Notes: generated by a model not told the origin, from the sequence alone. A stretch of DNA of 38,448 bases from Methylobacterium goesingense (GCF_022179225.1 NZ_BPQL01000107.1:1-38448); one strand, 5' to 3'; counted from the first letter of the stretch, positions 7,742-15,037 are shown. Translations and numbers: made by a program.

Positions 7742-7823
7742 GGGGATTCGCGACTCCGAGGGCAGCGGGCACCGGGACGCGCTTCCCCGTGCCTGCGTCC
7801 CAACCTTCCGGAATCATTAACCA
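7742..7823 (+). repeat. Repeat element, copy 1
   Basis: A 26-base core (7742-7767), followed at the same distance as in copy 2 by CGGGACGCGC (7773-7782), then CTTCCGGAATCA (7805-7816) and TTAACCA (7817-7823). Copy 2 is at 13290-13370 in the same orientation. The core contains a near-palindrome GGATTCGCGACTCC (symmetric except for one base pair), which looks like a protein-binding site. This copy lies in the promoter region of the KfrA-like gene. Confidence 0.7.
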
Positions 7824-7835
7824 CGTTGGCCTCAT

Positions 7836-7850
7836 CCTCTCGTCGAGAGG
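7836..7850 (+). promoter_or_regulatory. Inverted repeat overlapping the KfrA-like ribosome site
   Basis: CCTCTCG-T-CGAGAGG is a perfect 7-base inverted repeat ending 11 bases before the ATG at 7862, and its right arm forms part of the ribosome site GAGAGGGAG. It could be an autoregulatory operator, as KfrA-type proteins repress their own genes, or a translational hairpin. Confidence 0.4.
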
Positions 7851-7861
7851 GAGTGCGGGCG

Positions 7862-8557
7862 ATGGCGGGCAAGGACGCGATCTACGAGGCGATGATCTAC
7901 AAGGCGTGCGACAAGCTGCTCGCCGCCCGGAAGCGGGTGAGCCTGCGCAACCTGATCGCCGCGCTGCCGAACGGCGGCACCAACCGGATCGTCGGGCCGA
8001 TCCTGCGCGATTGGAAGTCGGACCGGGACTACCGGCCGCGCCTGGTGGTGAACGACCTGCCGGAGGCGGTGCAGGGCGAGCTCGTGGCGTTCTCGCGGGC
8101 GGTCGTGGAGGCCGCGCAGGCGAGCCAGGCGAAGCACTTCGAGAACGACCGCAGGAAGCTGGAGGCCAGGCTGCGGGCGAACGACGAGCTCCGCGACGAC
8201 GCCCTGACGGAATGCGACTTCCTACGGGAGGAGAACGTCCGACTGGCGCGGGAGGCGGCCGAGGTGCTGAGGCTGCGGGCCGAGAACGAGCAGATGCGGC
8301 GGCGCCTGGACAGGATACGCGCGGAGGAGTTTTGGGATCGGGTCATGGCCGAGGTGGCGGAGATGATGCCGGTCGGCGGAACGCGGCCGCTGGGCGAGAT
8401 CCTGGCGGGCCTGAAGGACTCGATCCACCGCGGGGCTCGGCTGCACAAGGAGCCGCTCGACGAGGACACGCTGAAGAAGAAGATGATCGGCCGGTGGGAG
8501 CACGGAAAGTATTTCGAGAAGGCTCCGGACGGCACCCTCGTGCGCAAGGCCGGGTGA
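7862..8557 (+). CDS. KfrA-like plasmid DNA-binding protein
   Basis: A 231-residue protein. The N-terminal region (about 1-60) fits the KfrA N-terminal DNA-binding domain: a helix-turn-helix with RVSLRNLIAALPNGGTNRIVGPILRDWK, the pattern seen in plasmid KfrA and related replication-region proteins. Residues of about 75-155 form a long charged helix with repeated E/R/L heptads (probable coiled coil). The C-terminal 75 residues form a separate module (WDRVMAEVAEMM to the end) that is duplicated as a fragment at 9726-9989. Start: ATG 7862, preceded by GAGAGGGAG. Known: KfrA proteins bind DNA as coiled-coil dimers and are autoregulated on plasmids. The presence of one here suggests plasmid or integrated-plasmid ancestry. 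No parAB or rep gene is seen nearby. Confidence 0.72.
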   Translation: MAGKDAIYEAMIYKACDKLLAARKRVSLRNLIAALPNGGTNRIVGPILRDWKSDRDYRPRLVVNDLPEAVQGELVAFSRAVVEAAQASQAKHFENDRRKLEARLRANDELRDDALTECDFLREENVRLAREAAEVLRLRAENEQMRRRLDRIRAEEFWDRVMAEVAEMMPVGGTRPLGEILAGLKDSIHRGARLHKEPLDEDTLKKKMIGRWEHGKYFEKAPDGTLVRKAG

Positions 8558-8601
8558 CGTCATAGGGGGCTGTCACGGGGGACGATGCCTTCAGGTCTGC
8601 G

Positions 8602-9453
8602 TCAGCCGGGTCCGAAGCGGGAAGCGGTCAACTCGGCTTCGTCTCCAGGCTCGACCCCGTCATCGAGATCGCCGGAGAAGCCGATCAGGAGGCGGACGTC
8701 GGCCCCATCGGACCGAAGCACGAAATCGCCGGACTCCCCGGGGTCGCGCGCGACGATCCTGCCCTCGTACGCTTGCCCGGCCACGGTGGTGGCGATGTGG
8801 AGGTCGTTCCAGTTGGCTCCCGTCCTGCGCAGGAACCTCACGGCCTTGGCGAGGATCGCGGCCCGTGCCGGATCGGAAATCTCGTCCAGGAGGCGGGAGA
8901 CGGCCGACCCCTCTCCGTCGTGGCCGGCGATGCTGACCGCGGCCATGCGCTCCCGCGTCACGACGGTGAAATCGAGCCTGTACCCGGCCGCGGATGCGAT
9001 CCGTTCCAGGAAGAGGCGTTGGGTGCGACCGTTGCCCTCGCGGAATGGGTGGAGACGATTGATCGCGACGAGCAGGTCGGCGGCGGCGGCCACGAAACCT
9101 TCCCGGGTCATTCCCCTGAGACAGTACGTTTCGGCGAGGACCGCGTCGATCCTGGACGCCTCCCTGGCCAGAAGGAGATGGGGCGTGAAGATCGAGGCGC
9201 CGCGAGCGCCTTTCCCGTCCGTGCGGAGGTCGGTGGTGCGAAACTCGCCCGCCCAGTCATAGACATCCTGGAAGAGGTGACGATGGATGTCCCTGAGGTC
9301 CCCAAGGCTGCGTGGTGCACGGGAGGGCGACACGCGCATCTGAACCTCGCGGGCCGCGACGAGCTCGGCCTCGGCGGCGGCCAAGGCGGTTGGGTCCGTA
9401 AGCCCTAGCCGGTTCCTCAGGGTCTCGTTCGGGAGGATGTACGGATCAGCCAT
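8602..9453 (-). CDS. fic: Fic-domain AMP-transferase toxin
   Basis: A 283-residue protein with a canonical Fic motif HPFREGNGRTQR starting at H135, including the catalytic His and the anion/phosphate-binding GNGR. The upstream helix RDIHRHLFQDVYDWAGEFRT is the typical Fic N-terminal signature. Known: such enzymes AMPylate target proteins, for example DNA gyrase or topoisomerase IV for VbhT. The inhibitory motif is on the separate upstream protein, not within the toxin, which makes this a class I Fic. The last 65 residues (from about YEGRIVARDPGESGDFV) form a small beta-rich module that resembles the KfrB-type domain of plasmid proteins; that resemblance is weak. Start: ATG 9453 overlapping the antitoxin stop by 8 bases. 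The pair is translationally coupled. Confidence 0.9.
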   Translation of the reverse strand: MADPYILPNETLRNRLGLTDPTALAAAEAELVAAREVQMRVSPSRAPRSLGDLRDIHRHLFQDVYDWAGEFRTTDLRTDGKGARGASIFTPHLLLAREASRIDAVLAETYCLRGMTREGFVAAAADLLVAINRLHPFREGNGRTQRLFLERIASAAGYRLDFTVVTRERMAAVSIAGHDGEGSAVSRLLDEISDPARAAILAKAVRFLRRTGANWNDLHIATTVAGQAYEGRIVARDPGESGDFVLRSDGADVRLLIGFSGDLDDGVEPGDEAELTASRFGPG

Positions 9454-9664
9454 GGACGCCGTGCAGCGCCAGGACCCGTGCGATCATCTCCCGGTCGTCG
9501 ATGGTGCCGGACGCGAAATCCTCGAAGACGGCGTTCGCCTGATCGCCGACGACGTATCCCTCGATGCGGGCGGAAGCGATGGCCGCCCGCACCGCTTCGG
9601 CAGGCTCGCATCCGTCGAGGACCGTTCCGACGGGAGACGTCTTGCCTGGGGAACCTTCCGTCAT
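9446..9664 (-). CDS. VbhA-like antitoxin of the Fic toxin
   Basis: A 72-residue protein directly upstream of fic. Seen: the inhibitory motif (S/T)xxxE(G/N) is present as SARIEG at about residues 31-36 in a predicted helix, and the C-terminal part (VFEDFASGTIDDREMIARVL) matches the pattern of VbhA-type antitoxins. Known: in class I Fic systems this Glu points into the Fic active site and blocks productive ATP binding. The ATG at 9664 has a purine-rich site (GGAG) nearby. Its stop lies within the first codons of fic. The small size, the motif and the coupling together make the call strong. Confidence 0.85.
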   Translation of the reverse strand: MTEGSPGKTSPVGTVLDGCEPAEAVRAAIASARIEGYVVGDQANAVFEDFASGTIDDREMIARVLALHGVHG

Positions 9665-9725
9665 CGCGCCGCTCCGATCTCAACGCCACCATGGCACGAT
9701 CACCGATGTTCTCATATCCGAGGTG

Positions 9726-9989
9726 ATGGTGGATCCACCGCGACCTCCACTAGGCCCTTATCCATGGGACCGGGTCATGGCCGAGGTCGTCGAGATGATG
9801 CCGATGGGCGGTACGCCACCGCTGGACGATATCCTGGCGGGCCTGGAGGAGTCGGTGCTTCGCGGGGCGAGGCTGCATAAGGAGCCGCCCGCCGTCGACA
9901 CGCTGAGGAAGAAGATGATCGGCCGGTGGCAGCACGGGAAGTATTTCGAGGAGGCTCCGGACGGCACCCTCGTGCGCAAGGCCGGGTGA
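9726..9989 (+). pseudogene. Duplicated tail fragment of the KfrA-like gene
   Basis: From about 9766 to the stop at 9989 the sequence is a diverged copy of the last 75 codons of the KfrA-like gene (8333-8557). Many segments are identical, including the final 30 bases, with substitutions and no frame damage. The helix-turn-helix and coiled-coil parts are missing. An ATG at 9726 would give an 87-residue protein beginning with a Pro-rich stretch not shared with the full gene. It may be a remnant left by recombination or a stand-alone C-terminal module. The stop is three bases from the converging end of the next gene. Confidence 0.6.
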
Positions 9990-9992
9990 ACG

Positions 9993-10694
9993 TCAGATGG
10001 CCTTCCCGGGTTTCGGATCGCGCCTCGTCGTCGAGGTGGGCTGTTTGAGGGGCCTTGCCGCTTTCCTGGCGAGTACCGTGCAGACGAAGCGCTCGCCGTA
10101 GGTGGCCGCGGTGTGCCGGACCAAGAGGAACTGCAGCAGCAGGCAGCCGAGATAGACCATCAGGGTCGTGGCGGGCTCGATCATGAACGCCGCGGCCGCG
10201 CCCAGCCCGATCAGGCACATCGCGGCGAACCCCGTATAGTCGCGGGTGAAGAGGTACTCGCCATGGCTGTAGAGGACCGCCGGATCGTTCTCGCTGTCCT
10301 TGAAGAGCCGGTACCACATCCGGTTCTCGGCCACGGGGTCGGTCGGCCAGTCCTTGCCCAGCAGCTTTCTCAGGCCGTCGAGGTCGATGCGGGGATCGGA
10401 GGCGGCGAACACGCTGAAGGCGCGGTGGCCGGGCAATGCATGCTTCCAACGGAGGAAGACCAGCCGGGTCTTGGTGGGGTCGCTCAACAGGCCGTTGGCG
10501 ACGGTGGTGAGGATGAGGGCCAGCGACAGCGGGACGAGGCTCGTGGCGCCCGCGACCACGCCCTTGAGACCGGCGGTGGAGACGGCGTGGTACTGCGAGA
10601 AGGCATAGAGGACGGCGACGTTCGCGGCGATGGTCGTCCAGAGCTTCGGCCGGTTCGCGTCCTTCAGCGCCTTGGACGTGGACCCCTTGCTCAC
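9993..10694 (-). CDS. Four-helix membrane protein coupled to an MBL hydrolase
   Basis: A 233-residue protein of unrecognised family. Two transmembrane segments are near the N-terminus (about 18-37 and 45-70) and two near residues 155-205. Between them lies an 85-residue soluble loop rich in Arg, Asp, Trp and Tyr (for example RLVFLRWKHALPGHRAF and ENRMWYRLFKDSENDPAVLY). The C-terminal tail is basic. Start: GTG at 10694, overlapping the MBL stop as GTGA and preceded by GGAGGAG; no ATG fits. Translational coupling shows that the two proteins are made together. A membrane-located effector or anchor for the hydrolase is plausible; nothing shows transport activity. Confidence 0.75.
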   Translation of the reverse strand: MSKGSTSKALKDANRPKLWTTIAANVAVLYAFSQYHAVSTAGLKGVVAGATSLVPLSLALILTTVANGLLSDPTKTRLVFLRWKHALPGHRAFSVFAASDPRIDLDGLRKLLGKDWPTDPVAENRMWYRLFKDSENDPAVLYSHGEYLFTRDYTGFAAMCLIGLGAAAAFMIEPATTLMVYLGCLLLQFLLVRHTAATYGERFVCTVLARKAARPLKQPTSTTRRDPKPGKAI

Positions 10695-11800
10695 GTGTAC
10701 TCCTCCACGCGGTCGAAGAACGGCACCTGACCGGCCGCGGAGTATCCGGGTCGGGCCGGGAAGCCGCCCCAGTGCACCTTGGACACGCCCTGCGTGGCGA
10801 TCACGTAGCCGCCGCGCCGGGTGAAGGCGTTGAGCACGATGTTGCGCGGATGCTTGCTGTCGTCGGCAGGAGCCGAAACGTAGGCGGAGAACCGCGTCGG
10901 GCCGTGCTGGGGCTGGATCGGGCCCAGGATGCGGTTCAGCATGGTCGGGCCGGAATTGCGTCGGCTGCCGTGATGGGGAACCTGCACCATCTGGAAGCCC
11001 TGGAGAGGAAGCCCCATCCGAACGGCTGCTTCCGCCGCCCATCCCAGCCCGCGATTGCCGGCATCCCCCGTCAGCAGGACCGGGCCGCCGTCGAACGAGC
11101 CGTACAGGACGACGCTCGACTCGTTGCTGGCGCTGGTGATGCCGCCGTCCCTGAGACGCTCCCTGTCCCAGGTTTCGGTCGTCCAGCTCTGCAGGGACGC
11201 CTTCACCGACTCGAACAGGCGGGTCGCGGGGCTGGACTTGCCGATCCATAGGCCCTGTCGCTCGATGGCAGGCTGGTCGGGGTCCGGCGTCTTGTCGAAC
11301 TGGGGCAGCAGATGGAGGTAGGTCCATAGGTCCGGCGACAGAACGCGGAAGGGTCCGATGTCACTGCCTGCGAAGGCTGGGCGTATGGCGCACCCCTGTT
11401 CGGCGGCGAGGTCGTAGACGCCCGAGACGATGTCGTACTCGCCCTTGATCCGACGGGTGAGGCTTTCGATGGTCGTCGTCTTGTTCGCGAACAACGGGGA
11501 CGCTTCCTCGGCATGGAGCCAGAGGGCGTGCATCCATAGATTTCGAACCGGGATCTGCTCGAAGACCGTGCGCAAGCCGGAGGCGTGGTCGCCGTCGGCA
11601 TGGGTCAGGACGACGTGCTCCAGGACCGGGCTGGGACCGAAGAACCGCCTGAGGTGGGCGACGATCTGCTCGCCGGTCTTGGCATGCCCGCCGTCGACCA
11701 GCATCAGCTTGTAATCGTAGGGCTCGCCGTACCGGATGACGATGGCGTCGCCGGCCTTCGACGCATCGCCGACCGGCAGGAACTCGATCTCGCACTTCAT
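10691..11800 (-). CDS. ComEC/Rec2-like metallo-beta-lactamase-fold hydrolase
   Basis: A 369-residue, apparently soluble MBL-fold protein. Seen: the metal motif HADGDH at residues 67-72, a later Asp in LLTGDAG, and PHHGS near residue 272. This is the set that marks the ComEC/Rec2-type C-terminal hydrolases acting on nucleic acid or other phosphodiesters. No ComEC transmembrane channel domain is present. A middle insertion (about 100-200) carries Trp-rich segments. Start: ATG 11800 with GGGGA six bases upstream. The last codons overlap the GTG of the membrane protein. Inferred role: hydrolysis of a nucleotide or nucleic-acid substrate in a membrane-associated two-protein system, possibly defence. 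Substrate unknown. Confidence 0.8.
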   Translation of the reverse strand: MKCEIEFLPVGDASKAGDAIVIRYGEPYDYKLMLVDGGHAKTGEQIVAHLRRFFGPSPVLEHVVLTHADGDHASGLRTVFEQIPVRNLWMHALWLHAEEASPLFANKTTTIESLTRRIKGEYDIVSGVYDLAAEQGCAIRPAFAGSDIGPFRVLSPDLWTYLHLLPQFDKTPDPDQPAIERQGLWIGKSSPATRLFESVKASLQSWTTETWDRERLRDGGITSASNESSVVLYGSFDGGPVLLTGDAGNRGLGWAAEAAVRMGLPLQGFQMVQVPHHGSRRNSGPTMLNRILGPIQPQHGPTRFSAYVSAPADDSKHPRNIVLNAFTRRGGYVIATQGVSKVHWGGFPARPGYSAAGQVPFFDRVEEYT

Positions 11801-11949
11801 CGGCTATCCCCGACGACCGTCGACCGCTCGATGCCTCGGCTCGAAAGCACTTCGAATAAAGTCCTCGGCCGATGGCAACCTCAGCCGAATGCTGTCGGTT
11901 AAGGTTTCTGAACCCGTTTTGTTCCTCAAGCTTGATCCGTCGGGGTACC

Positions 11950-13251
11950 ATGAAAAAAGCTTTCTGGTGGATCGAGCGGTTCGTGCTCTGGGCGGGCGCC
12001 GCGGGTGCGCTCCTCGCCCTGGTCGCCGTCGCGGTGATCGTCGCCCGCCCTGCGGAGAAGGGCGGCACCCAGCCGAACTTCGCCGGCGCGGACCTCCAGC
12101 AAAAGCGTCTCGTCTTGTATCTCGACGGCACCTGGAACAGCGTCGACAGCAACACGAACGTCTGGCGCATGCGGGCGCTCACGGCGTCCAAGGGCAAGGA
12201 CGGCCGACCGCAGCTCGTATACTACGGCCTCGGCGTCAACGGTTTCCTGGGCGGGGTCTTCGGCCATGGCCTCGATGACAACATCCGCCTCGCCTACGAA
12301 TGGCTGATCGAGAATTACAACGAAGGGGATGAGATCTTCATCTTCGGCTTCAGCCGCGGCGCGTTCACGGCCCGTAGCCTCGCGGGGCTCGTCGCAATCG
12401 ACGGCATCCTGAAGGCGGGATCGCCCATCGGCACCTCGGAACTCTTCAGGCGCTATCGGAAGGGCGACGAGGAAAGCATCTGGAGGTTGAAGGAGGTCGA
12501 GCAGGCGGGGGAAGCAGCCAAGCTCACGGATCAGGAGCGGTGGCTTCTCAAGTATTCCCAGCCGGCCGACGTGAAGATGATCGGGGTCTGGGACACGGTG
12601 GGCTCCCTGGGCCTCGCGACGGGCAAGATACCGGGGGTCAGCCGCTCGTCGTTCGACTACCTGCAGACGGGGCTGCGCATCCACATCCTGAACGGGTACC
12701 ATGCCCTGGCGATTGACGAGCACCGCGAGGATTTCGCGCCGACGCTGTGGGACGTGCGCCGGTCGAACAATCCCAAGGACGTCTTTGCCAAGGAGCGGAC
12801 GCTGGCCAGCGTCGAGCAACGCTGGTTCGTCGGCGCCCACGCCAACGTCGGCGGCGGTTACGAGACCGACCTCCTGGCGCAGGCCCCCTTGCGCTGGATC
12901 ATCGAGAAGGCGCAGTCGCACGGCCTCCAGTTCCGATCCGAGGTCGAGTTCGACGGCGACGCCCTCAAGGCTCCGACCGTCGACTCCTACGGCCTGTTCG
13001 GACGCGGGTTCTACAAGCTCGTCTCGTCGCCGCTGTACCGCATGATCGGGCGGGACCCGGAGCAGCGCCCGGACGGCAGCCACACCAACGTCAACGAGAC
13101 CATCGACGTGTCGGTCTTCGACCGCTGGCGGGCCGATCCGGAATACCGCCCGAAGAACCTGGCCGATTGGGCCGAACGGAAGAAGGTGGACCCTTCACAG
13201 GTCCGGTCGTCGGTCCGAGCCGACGATCCGAAGGTCGCCGTGCCCGAGTAG
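11950..13251 (+). CDS. Membrane-anchored DUF2235 alpha/beta-hydrolase (Tle1-like)
   Basis: A 433-residue protein. The N-terminus (about 11-32) is a single hydrophobic helix after MKKAFWWIERF, probably a membrane anchor. The rest is a DUF2235 domain: LYLDGTWN near 56-63, nucleophile elbow GFSRGAFTAR with S135, a probable acid D215 in GVWDTVGSLG, and a probable His at 297 in GAHANVGGGYE. Known: DUF2235 proteins include Tle1 phospholipases delivered by type VI secretion and other lipid hydrolases. Here no VgrG, PAAR or immunity gene is adjacent. It is divergent from the MBL gene across about 150 bases, so both may share regulation. A lipid-degrading role at the inner membrane is inferred. Start ATG 11950; the frame stays open upstream, but the anchor fits this start. 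Confidence 0.82.
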   Translation: MKKAFWWIERFVLWAGAAGALLALVAVAVIVARPAEKGGTQPNFAGADLQQKRLVLYLDGTWNSVDSNTNVWRMRALTASKGKDGRPQLVYYGLGVNGFLGGVFGHGLDDNIRLAYEWLIENYNEGDEIFIFGFSRGAFTARSLAGLVAIDGILKAGSPIGTSELFRRYRKGDEESIWRLKEVEQAGEAAKLTDQERWLLKYSQPADVKMIGVWDTVGSLGLATGKIPGVSRSSFDYLQTGLRIHILNGYHALAIDEHREDFAPTLWDVRRSNNPKDVFAKERTLASVEQRWFVGAHANVGGGYETDLLAQAPLRWIIEKAQSHGLQFRSEVEFDGDALKAPTVDSYGLFGRGFYKLVSSPLYRMIGRDPEQRPDGSHTNVNETIDVSVFDRWRADPEYRPKNLADWAERKKVDPSQVRSSVRADDPKVAVPE

Positions 13252-13289
13252 GGGCGCCCCAGAGCCTTGCCAGGACGGCCTTCGGGCGT

Positions 13290-13370
13290 GGGGATTCGCG
13301 ACTCCGAGGGCAGCGCATAGCGGGACGCGCGTCCCGTTGGCCGCTTCCGGAATCAACGGTCCTTTAACCA
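13290..13370 (+). repeat. Repeat element, copy 2
   Basis: Contains the same 26-base core (13290-13315), the CGGGACGCGC block (13321-13330) at identical spacing, CTTCCGGAATCA (13344-13355) and TTAACCA (13364-13370) as copy 1, in the same orientation 5.5 kb away. Sequence between the blocks is diverged, so the two copies are related but not recent duplicates. This copy lies between the convergent DUF2235 and Hpt genes. Confidence 0.7.
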
Positions 13371-13385
13371 TGACTGTCTGGCTCG

Positions 13386-13404
13386 GGATCGTGCGTCGCG
13401 ATCC
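13386..13404. terminator. Stem-loop between convergent genes
   Basis: GGATCG and CGATCC arms around seven bases, in the 275-base gap between the 3' ends of the DUF2235 gene and the Hpt gene. No U-run follows. It could serve as a bidirectional terminator; support is only the symmetry and the position. Confidence 0.3.
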
Positions 13405-13526
13405 GCACGTTCGTCCTGGGCTCTGAAAGGTCGAGTTCCGTGACACCGTCCCTGTCCGGCCGGGGATCGCCTTCGGGCCTTACGGTCCAACCTTCAGCCT
13501 GTGTCTGTATCCGGAACGTGCCAGGT

Positions 13527-13889
13527 TCACCGCGTTGCCTGCCCCCCATCGTCCGGGCCAGTCAGTTCGTCCGTGATCAGTAGGACCGAGGCGATGGCGG
13601 AACGCAGCTCCGGGATGGCACTTTCGGCGGGGCCATGACCGGCGTCCACGTCGTCGAAGGCTCCACAGGCGGCGGATAGGCGGGCGAACCCCATCAAGCC
13701 CGCTTCCGACTTCAGTCGATGGATCGACGCCAAACCGTCCGGACCGACGAGCGACCCGTCGGCATACCCTGCCAAGCTCGCAACGAGCCCGCGCAGTATA
13801 AGGAGCAGTGAACGGGCATGGTTGGCGCCCAGGAGGTTCGTGACCTGATCGTGCGTGGTCCGGTCAAGATCCTTGGGGCTGTCGGCCAT
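13527..13889 (-). CDS. Stand-alone histidine phosphotransfer (Hpt) protein
   Basis: A 120-residue, all-helical protein. Seen: the Hpt phosphorylation helix IHRLKSEAGLMGF, with H57 as the likely phosphoryl acceptor, followed by the helical-bundle pattern FARLSAACGAFDD. There is no kinase or receiver domain. Known: lone Hpt proteins shuttle phosphoryl groups between a receiver of a hybrid kinase and a response regulator. Start: ATG 13889 with GGAG eight bases upstream; an ATG at 13916 is possible. It is the third minus-strand gene after the LuxR-type regulator, and the hybrid kinase at 16147-20034 is the obvious candidate donor, although that kinase has its own Hpt domain. Confidence 0.8.
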   Translation of the reverse strand: MADSPKDLDRTTHDQVTNLLGANHARSLLLILRGLVASLAGYADGSLVGPDGLASIHRLKSEAGLMGFARLSAACGAFDDVDAGHGPAESAIPELRSAIASVLLITDELTGPDDGGQATR

Positions 13890-13919
13890 CGCGGGCACTC
13901 CGTCGTATCGAGCCATGCG

Positions 13920-14159
13920 TCACCGAGCCTGGTAGGGAGACCGGAGAACGACGCGGACTTCCTTCCGTTCACCGCCGTCACCGGCCGTCATCCCAGCCCG
14001 GTCGGGTTCCGCCACGGCGGTCGGCCAGATCACCGGCACTGCCATCAGCGCGATGGCAGGCAGCCGTGCCGGCGGCGAGGCGGGCTTCTCGGGCCAGAAG
14101 CCGAAGCCGAGGCCGGCTGCGGCCATGGCGATGGTGGGTGGGATGAGGAGATGGCTCAT
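13920..14159 (-). CDS. Possible 79-residue membrane protein
   Basis: A small open frame between the LuxR regulator and the Hpt gene on the same strand. It has two hydrophobic stretches (about 4-22, LIPPTIAMAAAGLGFGFW, and 33-51, LPAIALMAVPVIWPTAVA) and a charged tail. A GGAAG ribosome-like site lies just upstream of ATG 14159. No family is recognised. In sequence this GC-rich, open frames are common by chance, so existence is uncertain; position and ribosome site argue mildly for it. Confidence 0.4.
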   Translation of the reverse strand: MSHLLIPPTIAMAAAGLGFGFWPEKPASPPARLPAIALMAVPVIWPTAVAEPDRAGMTAGDGGERKEVRVVLRSPYQAR

Positions 14160-14232
14160 TGCTTCCGGGCTCGGTGACGGCGACCTTCGCCTTAGGGCAC
14201 GGACCCGCCGGGGACGTCATCTCGTCCGGATG

Positions 14233-14268
14233 GGCGGCCCGATAGGCCGGGTGGCCTATCGGGCCGCC
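14233..14268. terminator. 16-bp perfect stem-loop containing the LuxR regulator's stop codon
   Basis: Arms 14233-14248 and 14253-14268 are exact reverse complements with a four-base loop. The TAG stop of the response regulator (14256-14258) lies inside the stem, so the hairpin includes the last codons. No U-run follows on either strand. An intrinsic-type terminator or mRNA 3'-end stabiliser is likely. Confidence 0.55.
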
Positions 14269-14963
14269 GAGAATGCCCGCGCTTGGCGGAGATTGGCACC
14301 ACCCCACGCCGCCGCGGCGGAGCGGTTCGGGACGCCGAGCACCTTGAGAAGGGTCGCCACGTGGATCTTCACGGTCCCCTCACCGAGGGTGAGCGTCCTT
14401 GCGATCTCCTTGTTGGACCGCCCGGCGACGATGAGGTCGAGGACCTGGCGCTGGCGCGGGGTAAGGTCGGCCGTCGGGTCCGCTCGGTCGGAACCGAACT
14501 GCACGGGCGAAGCGCGGGCGGGATCCTGTCCCGGCGTCCCCACGTCGTCCGCGCACACCCGGGTGATGAAGGAAGGGACGTAGACGAAACCTGCGAGCAC
14601 CATGCGGAGGGCCTCGGTCAGGGCCTCGACCGTCGGCCCCTTCGGGACGAAGCCGTGGACGCCGGCGCGCAGGGCCATGAAGACGTCCTCCCGGCGCGTC
14701 GAACCGGACACGACGACGGTCAGGACCTCCGGATGGCATTCCCGCACCGCCGAGAGGCTCTGTGCTCCCGCCATGCCGGGCATCGCCAGGTCGAACAGCG
14801 CGAACCGGACCGTGGGCTTCTCGGCAAGCGCTTCGAGGGCCTCGTCGAGTGAGCCGGTCTCATGCACCGCCTCGAAGCCGAGCTGCGTCGTCAGGACGGC
14901 CGCCAGCGCCATGCGGAAGAACGGGTCGTCATCGGCGATGACCGCTTGGCCTAGGGCAGGCAT
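14256..14963 (-). CDS. LuxR/NarL-family response regulator
   Basis: A 235-residue two-domain regulator. The receiver domain (about 5-125) has the acidic pocket DDD at 11-13, phosphoacceptor D58 in LFDLAMPG and the conserved K108 in FVPKG. A linker of about 35 residues rich in Pro/Asp follows. The C-terminal LuxR helix-turn-helix (about 165-220) reads LTPRQRQVLDLIVAGRSNKEIARTLTLGEGTVKIHV, the family signature. Known: phosphorylation of the receiver frees the DNA-binding domain. Start: ATG 14963 with GGAGG upstream; the frame continues to 15059, but the extension has no domain. It is divergent from the receiver-CYTH gene, with an 18-base palindrome between them. Confidence 0.92.
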   Translation of the reverse strand: MPALGQAVIADDDPFFRMALAAVLTTQLGFEAVHETGSLDEALEALAEKPTVRFALFDLAMPGMAGAQSLSAVRECHPEVLTVVVSGSTRREDVFMALRAGVHGFVPKGPTVEALTEALRMVLAGFVYVPSFITRVCADDVGTPGQDPARASPVQFGSDRADPTADLTPRQRQVLDLIVAGRSNKEIARTLTLGEGTVKIHVATLLKVLGVPNRSAAAAWGGANLRQARAFSAAR

Positions 14964-15019
14964 CGATCCAACGACCTCCGCGCGAGCGCTCCAACGAGCC
15001 CGGGGCGAATTTCTACGGA

Positions 15020-15037
15020 ATAGACCATCAGGTCTAT
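15020..15037. promoter_or_regulatory. 18-base palindrome in a divergent promoter region
   Basis: ATAGACC-ATCA-GGTCTAT, with 7-base perfect arms, lies in the 198 bases between the LuxR-type regulator and the receiver-CYTH gene. Position and symmetry fit an operator for a dimeric regulator, perhaps the adjacent LuxR-family protein; that link is inference. Confidence 0.45.

Larger units (their letters stand above)
7420..7861. other. Divergent intergenic region between the AAA-M41 cluster and the KfrA-like gene
   Basis: No gene is seen in these 442 bases. They hold leader stem-loop B (7431-7464), one copy of the 26-base repeat element (from 7742) and an inverted repeat immediately upstream of the KfrA-like start (7836-7850). 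Promoters for both directions must lie here, but no confident -35/-10 pair can be named. Confidence 0.5.

Noticed and set aside
11950..13251. DUF2235 protein as a type VI secretion effector
   Set aside because: No VgrG, PAAR, Hcp or immunity-type gene is nearby, and the N-terminal membrane anchor argues against a secreted toxin.
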